A stretch of 16,672 nt of DNA, from the NCBI GenBank assembly GCA_035544515.1, contig DATKEG010000182.1, positions 1 to 16,672 on the forward strand, in the 5' to 3' direction. Below, piece after piece: positions 8,132 through 13,578 of this stretch; the stretch's first letter is position 1, and every line of letters begins with the position of its first letter. Both the position numbers and the translations under genes were made by a program. The notes beneath the pieces are model-generated. The model was not told where the DNA came from, did no database searches, and saw only the letters and a program-made list of their open reading frames with translations. The DNA comes from DATKEG01 sp035544515 (lineage in GTDB: Bacteria; Acidobacteriota; Vicinamibacteria; Fen-336).

Positions 8132-8301
8132 GCGCCTCCGCGATCCGCTCGCGCACCTCGGGTTGCGGAAGCGTGAGGCCGTGCATCAGCATGTAGATCG
8201 GCCCGCGCACGCCCAGGACCTCGGAGGCTCACCGGGCTCGACACCGACCGGCCAGGAACAGCCAGGAGACATCCCAGGGTCGGCGGCAGCCGCTTGCGCA
8301 T
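8046..8301 (-). pseudogene. decayed small minus-strand gene
   Basis: From 8228 down to 8046 the minus strand reads a 60-codon open stretch. Its first part, containing GVRGPIYMLMHG and LPQPEVRERIAEAL, has G or C at nearly every third position, as real genes here do. An in-frame TGA lies at 8229-8231. Above it the same frame reads WDVSWLFLAG. An ATG at 8301 with GGAGG about six bases upstream begins MRKRLPPT one frame away; removing one C from the CCC near 8278 would join the two frames. I infer a small protein gene broken by one frameshift and one stop, with its tail running antisense into the D-aminoacylase. I do not recognise the family, and the whole reading could be chance. Confidence 0.35.
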
Positions 8302-8347
8302 GTGGACCTCCGGCCAGGAGAGGGATCTACCCCTCCCTGCGCCGGAG

Positions 8348-8378
8348 GCGCATCGGCGGAGCCATCACGCCGATGCGC
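8348..8378. terminator. perfect 11-bp inverted repeat, possible terminator
   Basis: Arms 8348-8358 (GCGCATCGGCG) and 8368-8378 (CGCCGATGCGC) pair perfectly around a 9-base loop. The stop codon of the minus-strand 60-aa gene lies in the loop (8365-8367). There is no T-run on either side, so it is not a classic intrinsic terminator. It may terminate or stabilise the small gene's transcript. Confidence 0.45.
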
Positions 8379-8547
8379 GAAATTCCCTGATCAGCTCGAC
8401 GATCGCGCCCACCCAGACCGCGGTCGGCGCCCGCATGAAGAAGAGCGGCACGAGGCTCAGGACGGCGGCGGTGCCGAAGTCGTGGAGCGCCTGGGCCGGC
8501 GCCAGCCAGGACGCGGTGTACGCCAGGTTTTCGCTACGGTTCGTCAT
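8365..8547 (-). CDS. small single-span membrane protein, 60 aa, unknown
   Basis: I do not recognise this protein. It starts ATG with GGAG centred about eight bases upstream (8554-8557), one of the few clear Shine-Dalgarno sites in the window. The sequence begins MTNRSENLAYTASW, then has an uninterrupted hydrophobic segment (about residues 26-51, including AAVLSLVPLFFMRAPTAVW) and ends in a short amphipathic tail, VELIREFRASA. Its last codons and stop form part of a perfect hairpin. Single-membrane-span small proteins of this sort often modulate a larger membrane partner, but no partner is evident beside it. The next gene on the same strand downstream is the decayed fragment. Ribosome site, composition and hairpin argue that it is real. 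Confidence 0.5.
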   Translation of the reverse strand: MTNRSENLAYTASWLAPAQALHDFGTAAVLSLVPLFFMRAPTAVWVGAIVELIREFRASA

Positions 8548-8682
8548 CCCCGTCTCCGCCGTGTGCCGCGGCCGTCCCCTGCCGCGCGCGTCGTGCCCGT
8601 GGGTCGCGGTGACAGACGACGCGCTATATCAATGAGGATGTGCGCCTGCACACAACCAAATAAACCCACAGCGAGTCGAACC

Positions 8683-8717
8683 CTTCCCCGGGCGGCGGGC
8701 TCCCACCGTAGGGGAGG
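8683..8717 (+). promoter_or_regulatory. Shine-Dalgarno GGGGAGG, possibly sequestered by an upstream arm
   Basis: GGGGAGG (8711-8717) lies 5 nt before the GTG at 8723 and is a strong ribosome-binding site. CTTCCCC at 8683-8689 can pair with it over seven base pairs (one G-T wobble) across a 21-base loop, which could mask the site. The site itself is clear; regulation by masking is only a possibility. Confidence 0.4.
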
Positions 8718-8722
8718 CGCGC

Positions 8723-8812
8723 GTGTCCGATTGGCTCCAGCTCGTGATCGTCCTGGGCGTCTGGATCGCCCTGCAGCTCTGGGTGCTGCCGCGCCTGGGC
8801 GTCCCCACCTGA
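8723..8812 (+). CDS. 29-residue membrane peptide
   Basis: A very short gene starting GTG directly after a strong GGGGAGG ribosome-binding site. It encodes MSDWLQLVIVLGV followed by WIALQLWVLPRLGVPT, then TGA. Residues 4-22 form one transmembrane helix, with a Pro/Arg/Gly turn (LPRLGVPT) at the membrane exit. Third positions are almost all G or C, as in neighbouring genes. The TGA is followed one base later by a perfect 8-bp hairpin, and the frame beyond TGA stays open for 20 more codons (ending in Cys) to a second TGA that directly abuts the DUF302 ATG at 8876. It is therefore probably co-transcribed with DUF302. I cannot name a function. The ribosome site and codon pattern make chance unlikely. 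Confidence 0.6.
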   Translation: MSDWLQLVIVLGVWIALQLWVLPRLGVPT

Positions 8813-8813
8813 A

Positions 8814-8838
8814 GCGTCCCGAGTCCCCGCCGGGACGC
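8814..8838 (+). terminator. perfect 8-bp hairpin just after the small gene's TGA
   Basis: Arms 8814-8821 (GCGTCCCG) and 8831-8838 (CGGGACGC) pair perfectly around a 9-base loop beginning AG. No T-run follows. It could be an attenuator between the 29-aa gene and DUF302, an mRNA-stabilising element, or a recoding element. The distance from TGA to the loop (9 bases) is shorter than usual for a bacterial selenocysteine element. Confidence 0.4.
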
Positions 8839-8875
8839 GGGGCGGCGCGACGACGAGCCGGAAGGAAGGTGCTGA

Positions 8876-9265
8876 ATGCCGGAGTTCGGAATGCGGAAGA
8901 CCCTGGACGTGCCGTTCGAGGAGGCCCTGGCCCGCGTGCCGGAGGCGCTGAAGGCCGAGGGCTTCGGCGTGCTGACGGAGATCGACGTCCAGCAGACGCT
9001 GAAGGACAAGCTCGGCGTGGACTTCCGCAAGTACCGCATCCTGGGCGCGTGCAATCCCCCTTTCGCCCACCAGGCGCTCCAGGCCGAGCTGGAGGTGGGG
9101 CTCCTCCTTCCGTGCAACGTGATCGTCTACGAAGGCGACGACCGGCGCACGGTCGTGGCGGCGGTCGACCCCATGGCGACGCTGGCCGCGACCGACGATC
9201 GGCTGCGGCCGGTCGCGGAAGCCGTTCGCGACAAGCTGCGCCGCGCGCTCGACGCGCTGGGGTGA
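8876..9265 (+). CDS. DUF302 domain protein
   Basis: Small cytosolic protein (129 aa) that is one complete DUF302 domain, a widespread alpha/beta family without a firmly established biochemical role. Family signatures are clear: FEEALARVPEALKAEGFGVLTEIDVQ at the N-terminus, then KYRILGACNPPFAHQALQ (about 53-70) and the LLPCNVIVYE strand (about 77-86), with Cys59 and Cys80 at the usual conserved positions, then VDPMATLA. The ATG is fixed by AAGGAAGG (8862-8869), six bases upstream. The 29-aa membrane-peptide gene ends 63 bp before it and probably shares its transcript. DUF302 proteins are often found next to membrane or sulfur/metal-related genes. Nothing here specifies the role. Confidence 0.9.
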   Translation: MPEFGMRKTLDVPFEEALARVPEALKAEGFGVLTEIDVQQTLKDKLGVDFRKYRILGACNPPFAHQALQAELEVGLLLPCNVIVYEGDDRRTVVAAVDPMATLAATDDRLRPVAEAVRDKLRRALDALG

Positions 9266-9304
9266 CCCGGGGGGCCGGCGGTTGAAGCCGCGGCGCCGTG
9301 CCGG

Positions 9305-9310
9305 TAGACT
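9305..9310 (+). promoter_or_regulatory. -10-like box TAGACT of the lost xdhC-type gene
   Basis: TAGACT lies 21 bases before the TTG of the xdhC remnant, and its surroundings closely resemble those of the TAGAAT box at 10121. It may still drive the MocA-like gene downstream. Confidence 0.4.
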
Positions 9311-9326
9311 CCGGGCTACCGGAGTC
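9307..9326. repeat. perfect inverted repeat, 8-bp arms, GCTA loop
   Basis: GACTCCGG (9307-9314) and CCGGAGTC (9319-9326) are exact inverted repeats around GCTA. The repeat covers most of the predicted -10 box and the transcription start of the xdhC remnant, so it may be an operator or a 5' mRNA hairpin. A related but imperfect version lies at the start of the PurD-like gene. Confidence 0.5.
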
Positions 9327-9331
9327 CAGCG

Positions 9332-9459
9332 TTGAAACACTGGCAGGAGTTCGGCCAGGTGAGCAGGTCGCGTTGAGCGTCCTGGCGGGCGTGCTTGCCG
9401 TCGTGTCCGGCCGCGTGCCTCCCCAACTCCGTCAGCGCGCGGTGGCCGTGCGTGCGTGA
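9332..9459 (+). pseudogene. internally deleted XdhC/CoxI-family gene remnant
   Basis: Two pieces of an XdhC-type protein (accessory factor for inserting sulfurated molybdenum cofactor into xanthine dehydrogenase or CO dehydrogenase relatives) are stitched together. From TTG at 9332 the frame reads LKHWQEFGQ, like the family's N-terminus, then hits a stop at 9374. From 9361, one frame over, it reads EQVALSVLAGVLAVVSGR and on to TGA at 9457-9459, like the conserved C-terminal tail (usually P-E-E-I-A-L-S-I-L-A-E). About 90% of the gene, including the GGC-containing core and Rossmann domain, is missing. CAGGT occurs on both sides of the join (9356-9360 and 9364-9368), suggesting a short-homology deletion. 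The old stop overlaps the MocA-like start, the usual xdhC-mocA arrangement. Confidence 0.7.
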
Positions 9460-10054
9460 AGCCAGGGTGGCGGCCGTGGTGCTCGCCGCGGGCTCCTCGT
9501 CGCGGATGGGCCGGAACAAGCTGCTCCTGGATGTGGGCGGGGAGACGCTGGTCCGACGAGCGGTGCGCGCGGCCGGCGGCGGCGGCGTGGCCGAGGTCGT
9601 GGTTGTTCTCGGCCAGGACGAGCGGCGCGTGCGCGCCGAGCTCCAGGGGCTGCCCTGCGCGCCCGTGGTGAACGCCGACCACGCGGAAGGCGCCGGCACC
9701 TCGGTGCGGACGGGGGTCCGGTACGTGCCGGCGGACGCGGACGCCCTCGTCGTCGTGCTGGCCGACATGCCGTTCGTGACCGCGGAGATGATCGCGGAGC
9801 TGGTGGCGCGCTATCGCGCCACGGGCGCGCCCCTGGTCGTGTCGCACTACGGCGACGTCCAGGCGCCGCCGACGCTGTACGACCGCGCGCTCTTCGGTGA
9901 GCTGCTCGCGACGCCCGGCGAACGGTGCGCCAAGGAGGTCGTCGGCCGCCATCGGCAGGAGGCGGTCGTCGTGGAGTGGCCGGCGGCCGCGCTCGCAGAC
10001 ATCGACGTCCCCGCGGACTACGAAAGGGTCGTCGCCACCCTGGCGCGCCACTGA
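9452..10054 (+). CDS. MocA/MobA-like molybdenum-cofactor nucleotidyltransferase
   Basis: NTP-transferase-3 domain protein (200 aa) resembling MocA, which transfers CMP to molybdopterin for xanthine-dehydrogenase-family enzymes; MobA-like GMP transfer is the alternative. The nucleotide-binding loop is VVLAAGSSSRMGRNKLLLDVGG near the N-terminus, with the signature Gly-Ser-Ser-Ser-Arg-Met-Gly and a Lys about three residues on. VLADMPFVTAEM holds the metal-binding Asp, and YGDVQAPPTLYDRALF and ADIDVPADYERV are usual late motifs. The start is GTG at 9452 (GTG 9467 is also possible), because the preceding residues in frame are xdhC tail read out of phase and have no family character. The gene overlaps the retained xdhC stop by 8 bp, so it was probably translated by coupling to XdhC. 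With xdhC destroyed its expression may have changed. Confidence 0.85.
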   Translation: MREARVAAVVLAAGSSSRMGRNKLLLDVGGETLVRRAVRAAGGGGVAEVVVVLGQDERRVRAELQGLPCAPVVNADHAEGAGTSVRTGVRYVPADADALVVVLADMPFVTAEMIAELVARYRATGAPLVVSHYGDVQAPPTLYDRALFGELLATPGERCAKEVVGRHRQEAVVVEWPAAALADIDVPADYERVVATLARH

Positions 10055-10120
10055 CAGGGCGGCGACGTTCCGAAGGGACTCTCGTGGCGCTCGTACTCCG
10101 CCGCGTGACGGGAGTCCGCG

Positions 10121-10126
10121 TAGAAT
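10121..10126 (+). promoter_or_regulatory. -10-like box TAGAAT before PurD-like gene
   Basis: TAGAAT ends 10 bases before the ATG at 10137, implying a leader of about three bases and no Shine-Dalgarno. The following CGGGCTACCG is also present after the TAGACT box at 9305. Confidence 0.5.
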
Positions 10127-10136
10127 CGGGCTACCG

Positions 10137-11429
10137 ATGGAGTCCCGGAAGTTCCTCTTCGTCTCCTACGACGGCCTCATCGCCGACATCGCCTGGGAGG
10201 TCGTCAAGGACGGCCACCCGGTCAAGCTCTGGATAAAGGACCCGGAGGAGCAGGGCATCGCGGACGGGTTCGTGCCCAAGGCGGCGGACTGGCGCGCCGA
10301 GATCGACTGGGCGGACGTCGTGGTCTTCGACGACGTGCTCGGCATGGGCGCCCTGGCCCGGGAGGTGCGCGCGGCGGGGAAGCTCGTGGTCGGGGGCACG
10401 CCCTACACCGACCGGCTGGAGGACGACCGCGCGTTCGGACAGGAGGAGCTGAGGAAGGCCGGCGTGCCCATCATCCCCCAGGAGAACTTCACCGCGTTCC
10501 GGGACGCCGTCGCCTACGTGAAGGCGAACCCGAACCGCTACGTGATCAAGCCCAGCGGCGAGGCCCAGAACTACAAGCGCCTGCTCTTCGTGGGCGAGGA
10601 GGAGGACGGCCGCGACGTCGTGCAGGTGCTCGAGGACTACGAGCGGGCCTGGGCCGACCGCATCAAGGAGTTCCAGCTCCAGCGGCGGATCATGGGCGTG
10701 GAGGTGGCTACCGGCGGGTTCTTCAACGGCCGCGAGTTCGTGAGCCCCGTCTGCGTGAACTTCGAGCACAAGAAGCTCTTCCCGGGCGACATCGGGCCCT
10801 CGACCGGGGAGATGGGCACCTCCATGTTCTGGAGCGAGCCCAACAAGATCTTCAACGCCACCCTGAAGAAGATGGAGCCGCGCCTGCGCGAGGAGGGCTA
10901 CGTCGGCTTCATCGATGTCAACTGCATCGTGAACGGCAACGGCATCTACCCCCTGGAGTTCACGGCGCGCTTCGGCTACCCGACGATCTCCATCCAGCAG
11001 GAAGGCCTGCTCACGCCCATCTCGGAGATGCTCTACAAGCTCGCGGAAGGCACCCTCACGCGCCTGCGGGCGCGTTCCGGCTTTCAGATCGGCGTGCGCA
11101 TCGTGGTGCCGCCCTTCCCCTACAAGGACAAGGAGACGTTCGAGAGCACGTCCAAGGACGCGGTCATCCTCTTCAAGACGCCCAACCGCGAGGGCGTGCA
11201 CATCGAGGACGTGCGCACGGTCAACGGCGAGTGGCTGGTCACCGGGACCTCGGGTGTCGTCCTCATCGTGTGCGGGGTCGGGCCCACCATGCGGCAGGCG
11301 CAGCGTCAGGCCTACAACCGCGTGCGGAACGTGATGATCCCGAGCATGTATTACCGCGAGGACATCGGCGACCGCTGGTCGGAGGAGGACAGCGACCGGC
11401 TGCACTCGTGGGGCTACCTGCGGGAGTAG
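10137..11429 (+). CDS. PurD-like ATP-grasp ligase (GAR synthetase homologue)
   Basis: Cytosolic ATP-grasp enzyme (430 aa) resembling phosphoribosylamine-glycine ligase, the second step of purine synthesis. The N-terminal domain reads FLFVSYDGLIADIAWEVV in place of the canonical G-x-G-G-R-E-H-A phosphate-binding motif. The ATP-grasp core is YVIKPSGEAQNYKRLLFVG (about 131-149) and LQRRIMGVEVATGGFFNGREF (about 181-201). The metal/catalytic segment is GFIDVNCIVNGNGIYPLEFTARFGYPT (about 256-282). A C-terminal GARS-like domain includes VVPPFPYKD and GVGPTMRQAQRQAYNRV. The first in-frame ATG after the -10-like box is taken as the start; an upstream in-frame extension overlaps the MocA gene and is not protein-like. 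The altered N-terminal motif suggests a paralogue with another amine substrate, or a divergent PurD. No purine genes are adjacent. Confidence 0.8.
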   Translation: MESRKFLFVSYDGLIADIAWEVVKDGHPVKLWIKDPEEQGIADGFVPKAADWRAEIDWADVVVFDDVLGMGALAREVRAAGKLVVGGTPYTDRLEDDRAFGQEELRKAGVPIIPQENFTAFRDAVAYVKANPNRYVIKPSGEAQNYKRLLFVGEEEDGRDVVQVLEDYERAWADRIKEFQLQRRIMGVEVATGGFFNGREFVSPVCVNFEHKKLFPGDIGPSTGEMGTSMFWSEPNKIFNATLKKMEPRLREEGYVGFIDVNCIVNGNGIYPLEFTARFGYPTISIQQEGLLTPISEMLYKLAEGTLTRLRARSGFQIGVRIVVPPFPYKDKETFESTSKDAVILFKTPNREGVHIEDVRTVNGEWLVTGTSGVVLIVCGVGPTMRQAQRQAYNRVRNVMIPSMYYREDIGDRWSEEDSDRLHSWGYLRE

Positions 11430-11436
11430 GGCGGGC

Positions 11437-12069
11437 TCACTCCGCGCCGCCGGAGCCGCGGAAGTAATCCTGCTCGTCCGCGAACAGGACGTTGAAGCTC
11501 GTGAGGCTTCCGTAGCAGCCGGTGATGTAGGACTGCAGCCGCAGCTTCGCGTCCTCGGGCAGCTCCGACGCGTTCACCTGCTGCTCGAGCGTGCGCAGGC
11601 GGTTGCGGATCATCACGATCTTGTTGAAGAAGCTCTCGATCGGCCACGTCTTCTCCTGCAGACCGGGTTTGCCGGGACGCAGCACCAGCTCGCCTCCCCG
11701 CCACTTCTCGGCGGGCGCCGCCACGGTGAGGCCCAGCTCCTCGCGCAGCACGCGCCGCAACAGCAGCTCCAGGTCGTCCGCCTGATCGGTCGTGCTCATG
11801 CGGGGCGCCGTCCTTTCGCGTTCACTGACCAGTGGAAGAGTGGCGGGAGTGGGACGCACCTCGGCCGCCGGCCGCGCCGGCCGCGCGGGCCGTGCGTCGT
11901 CCGCCGCGTCTCCGCCGCGGTAGTTGTGCTCGCTGCCGCAGAAGCCGCAGACGACGCGGAGCACGCGCCCTTCTCCGTCCACGGCCATGACGGTGTGCTC
12001 GCGCGTCAGCTTGCACGCACGGCACAGGTCCGGGGTCCGCTCTCCGGCCCGGTAGCTTCGGGCGCCCAT
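11437..12069 (-). CDS. zinc-ribbon plus conserved helical domain, unknown function
   Basis: I do not recognise a named family. The 210 residues form two parts. Residues 1-52 hold a likely zinc ribbon: DLCRACK (Cys16, Cys19) and VVCGFCGSEHNYRGG (Cys41, Cys44), with AVDGEGRVLRVV between. A linker rich in Ala, Arg and Pro (54-90) follows. Then comes a helical domain (91-210) beginning MSTTDQADDLELLLRRVL and containing WPIESFFNKIVMIRNRLRTLEQQV and YITGCYGSLTSFNVLF. Met91 could be an internal start, but no good ribosome site precedes it. The ATG at 12069 is supported by TAGAGT ending 7 bases upstream. It converges on the PurD-like gene, with 7 bp between stops and no obvious terminator. The second domain looks like a dimerising helical bundle; this is a guess. 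Confidence 0.75.
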   Translation of the reverse strand: MGARSYRAGERTPDLCRACKLTREHTVMAVDGEGRVLRVVCGFCGSEHNYRGGDAADDARPARPARPAAEVRPTPATLPLVSERERTAPRMSTTDQADDLELLLRRVLREELGLTVAAPAEKWRGGELVLRPGKPGLQEKTWPIESFFNKIVMIRNRLRTLEQQVNASELPEDAKLRLQSYITGCYGSLTSFNVLFADEQDYFRGSGGAE

Positions 12070-12076
12070 CGACCGA

Positions 12077-12082
12077 ACTCTA
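12077..12082 (-). promoter_or_regulatory. -10-like box TAGAGT before zinc-ribbon gene
   Basis: TAGAGT ends 7 bases before the ATG at 12069, so the transcript is expected to start on the start codon. The 144-bp spacer to the plus-strand gene at 12214 otherwise shows only a possible ribosome site near 12198. Confidence 0.5.
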
Positions 12083-12213
12083 GCAGACGCTCATTCGACG
12101 AACCCCGCCCGCGATCGCTTCAGCTTGGGCGGACCCGGCCGCGAGGCCGCGATGTGGCAATCGTTCACTCAGGCCTCCGCGCGGTCGATGTCTGGATTAA
12201 GGTGGAATAAGGC

Positions 12214-13482
12214 ATGCGCGCGAGGGTACTACCGGCCTTCCTGGCCGCGCTCCGATGGGCGTCGTCCAGGCCCCCCGCCGGGCCAGGCCGGCCGACCGCC
12301 CGGCCCACGCCGACCGCGGCCGCGGAACGCCACCATGGCGCCGGGTCCCCGACACGCCTGCCGCCCCGGGGGCTCTCGATCGTCCTGGCGCTCGTCCTGC
12401 CAAGCTGCGCCCTCGGGCGCCCGCCCCGCTACGAGGTCCCCTCCGGGCCCCGGAAGCTCGACGAGGCCACTCCGCAGGAGAGGCTCGAGTACGTGCGCCG
12501 TGCCCAGGTGTGGCGGCCGACGCCTATCGCGACGCTCGACCTGCGGGCCGGTCCACCCGGCGACGACGCCTTCTCGTTCGAGGAGGCGGTGACGTGCGAT
12601 TACGCTCCGGACATCGAGCCGGGGGGCGCCACGCCGAAGTTCTACTGCACGGTCGCGCCGGGGGACGACGTGAAGGTGAAGTTCGGGGAGGACAACGGCG
12701 AGGTCTATGCCGAGGTGTCGGCGACGCGCCTGTTCTGGGCGCTGGGCTTCGGGGCCGACCGCCAGTATCCGGCCCGCGTCACCTGCCGCGGCTGCTCCGC
12801 CGATCCCTGGCGCGACCGCGCCCCGCACCCGGCTGCCGAGCACACCTTCGACCCCGCCATCATCGAGCGCCCGCCGGCGGGCACGACCATCAAGGTCAAG
12901 AAGGCGGAAAAGGGCTGGGCCTGGTGGGAGCTGCTGCGCATCGACGAGCGGGTCGGCGGGGCGCCGCGCGCGCACGTGGACGCCCTGCGGCTGCTGGCCG
13001 CCTTCGTCCAGCACGGCGACAACAAGGACGAGCAGCAGCGGCTGGTCTGCCTGCCGGGCGGCGTGGAGCGCGACGCGGCCGGCAGCCAGACCTGCACCCG
13101 GCCGTTCCTGGTCGTGACCGACGTGGGCGCCACCTTCTCCCGCGCCGGCCTCCGCAACACGAACAAGTTCGAGCTCCACAAGTGGGCGTCGGTGCCGGTC
13201 TGGCAGGACCGGGAGCGCTGCGTCGCCAAGCTGACGCGATCGTTCACGGGCAGCTTCGGCAACCCGCGGATCAGCGAGGAGGGCCGCGCGTTCCTGGCCC
13301 GTCTCCTGGTGCAGCTCTCCGATCGGCAGATCCACGACCTGTTCAGCGCCGCCCGCGCCGAGCGGCGTGGCGAGCGGATCGAGGGCGCGGACGGCCGGGA
13401 ACGGCCGGTGACCGCGGACGACTGGGCGGAGACCTTCCGGCGGAAGCGCGCCGAGATCGTCGCGCACCGGTGCCCCCGATGA
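12214..13482 (+). CDS. exported protein with atypical-kinase-like signature
   Basis: 422 aa, probably exported. LSIVLALVLPSC (54-65) resembles a lipoprotein signal ending at Cys65, although Pro at -2 is unusual. The mature part has KVKFGEDNGEVYAEVSATR (153-171), where a Lys and a downstream Glu sit as in a kinase N-lobe. LFWALGFGADRQYP and CRGCSADPW follow. Next comes FVQHGDNKDEQQRLVC (264-279) and then VVTDVGATF (300-308). The H-x-D...K...Q then D-x-G order resembles the catalytic and metal-binding loops of atypical kinases (HipA, Fam20C or PI3-kinase-like). This is my inference from motif order, not a family assignment. The first 53 residues are Pro/Arg/Ala-rich and unlike a normal leader, so the true start may lie further in. 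AAGGTGG (about 12198) precedes the ATG. A phosphatase gene follows 96 bp downstream. Confidence 0.7.
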   Translation: MRARVLPAFLAALRWASSRPPAGPGRPTARPTPTAAAERHHGAGSPTRLPPRGLSIVLALVLPSCALGRPPRYEVPSGPRKLDEATPQERLEYVRRAQVWRPTPIATLDLRAGPPGDDAFSFEEAVTCDYAPDIEPGGATPKFYCTVAPGDDVKVKFGEDNGEVYAEVSATRLFWALGFGADRQYPARVTCRGCSADPWRDRAPHPAAEHTFDPAIIERPPAGTTIKVKKAEKGWAWWELLRIDERVGGAPRAHVDALRLLAAFVQHGDNKDEQQRLVCLPGGVERDAAGSQTCTRPFLVVTDVGATFSRAGLRNTNKFELHKWASVPVWQDRERCVAKLTRSFTGSFGNPRISEEGRAFLARLLVQLSDRQIHDLFSAARAERRGERIEGADGRERPVTADDWAETFRRKRAEIVAHRCPR

Positions 13483-13520
13483 AAAGGAGGAGAACCTCCC
13501 CCGAGCCGGCGGGCCTGCGT

Positions 13521-13526
13521 TACGCT
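13521..13526 (+). promoter_or_regulatory. possible -10 box TACGCT upstream of phosphatase
   Basis: TACGCT lies 52 bases before the ATG at 13579, in the 96-bp gap after the kinase-like gene, so the phosphatase may have its own promoter with a leader of about 45 nt. The same hexamer precedes the Uma2 gene at 15996. Confidence 0.3.
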
Positions 13527-13578
13527 GGGAATCAGGGAGGCTGAGGCTCGCCACCGAGGAGGCGCCGGAGTTGACGCG

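Noticed and set aside
8671..8690. tRNA-like T-loop (GGGTTCGACTC on the minus strand)
   Set aside because: The flanking bases do not form the 5-bp T stem, and no acceptor or anticodon stem can be found.
8810..8838. Confident selenocysteine insertion element after the 29-aa gene
   Set aside because: The loop is only nine bases from TGA, closer than usual, and the readthrough tail is not recognisably conserved. It is kept only as a hypothesis in the findings.
8302..9285. Plus-strand open frame through the small genes and DUF302
   Set aside because: It is out of frame with the DUF302 gene, is Arg/Ala/Gly-rich and has no supporting ribosome site.
9459..10051. Minus-strand open frames opposite the MocA-like gene
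   Set aside because: They are antisense shadows. The plus strand carries the nucleotide-binding loop and the later family motifs.
12255..13544. Second long plus-strand frame within the kinase-like gene
   Set aside because: It is Arg/Gly/Ala-rich without hydrophobic or conserved blocks. The 12214 frame contains ordered motifs and a leader.
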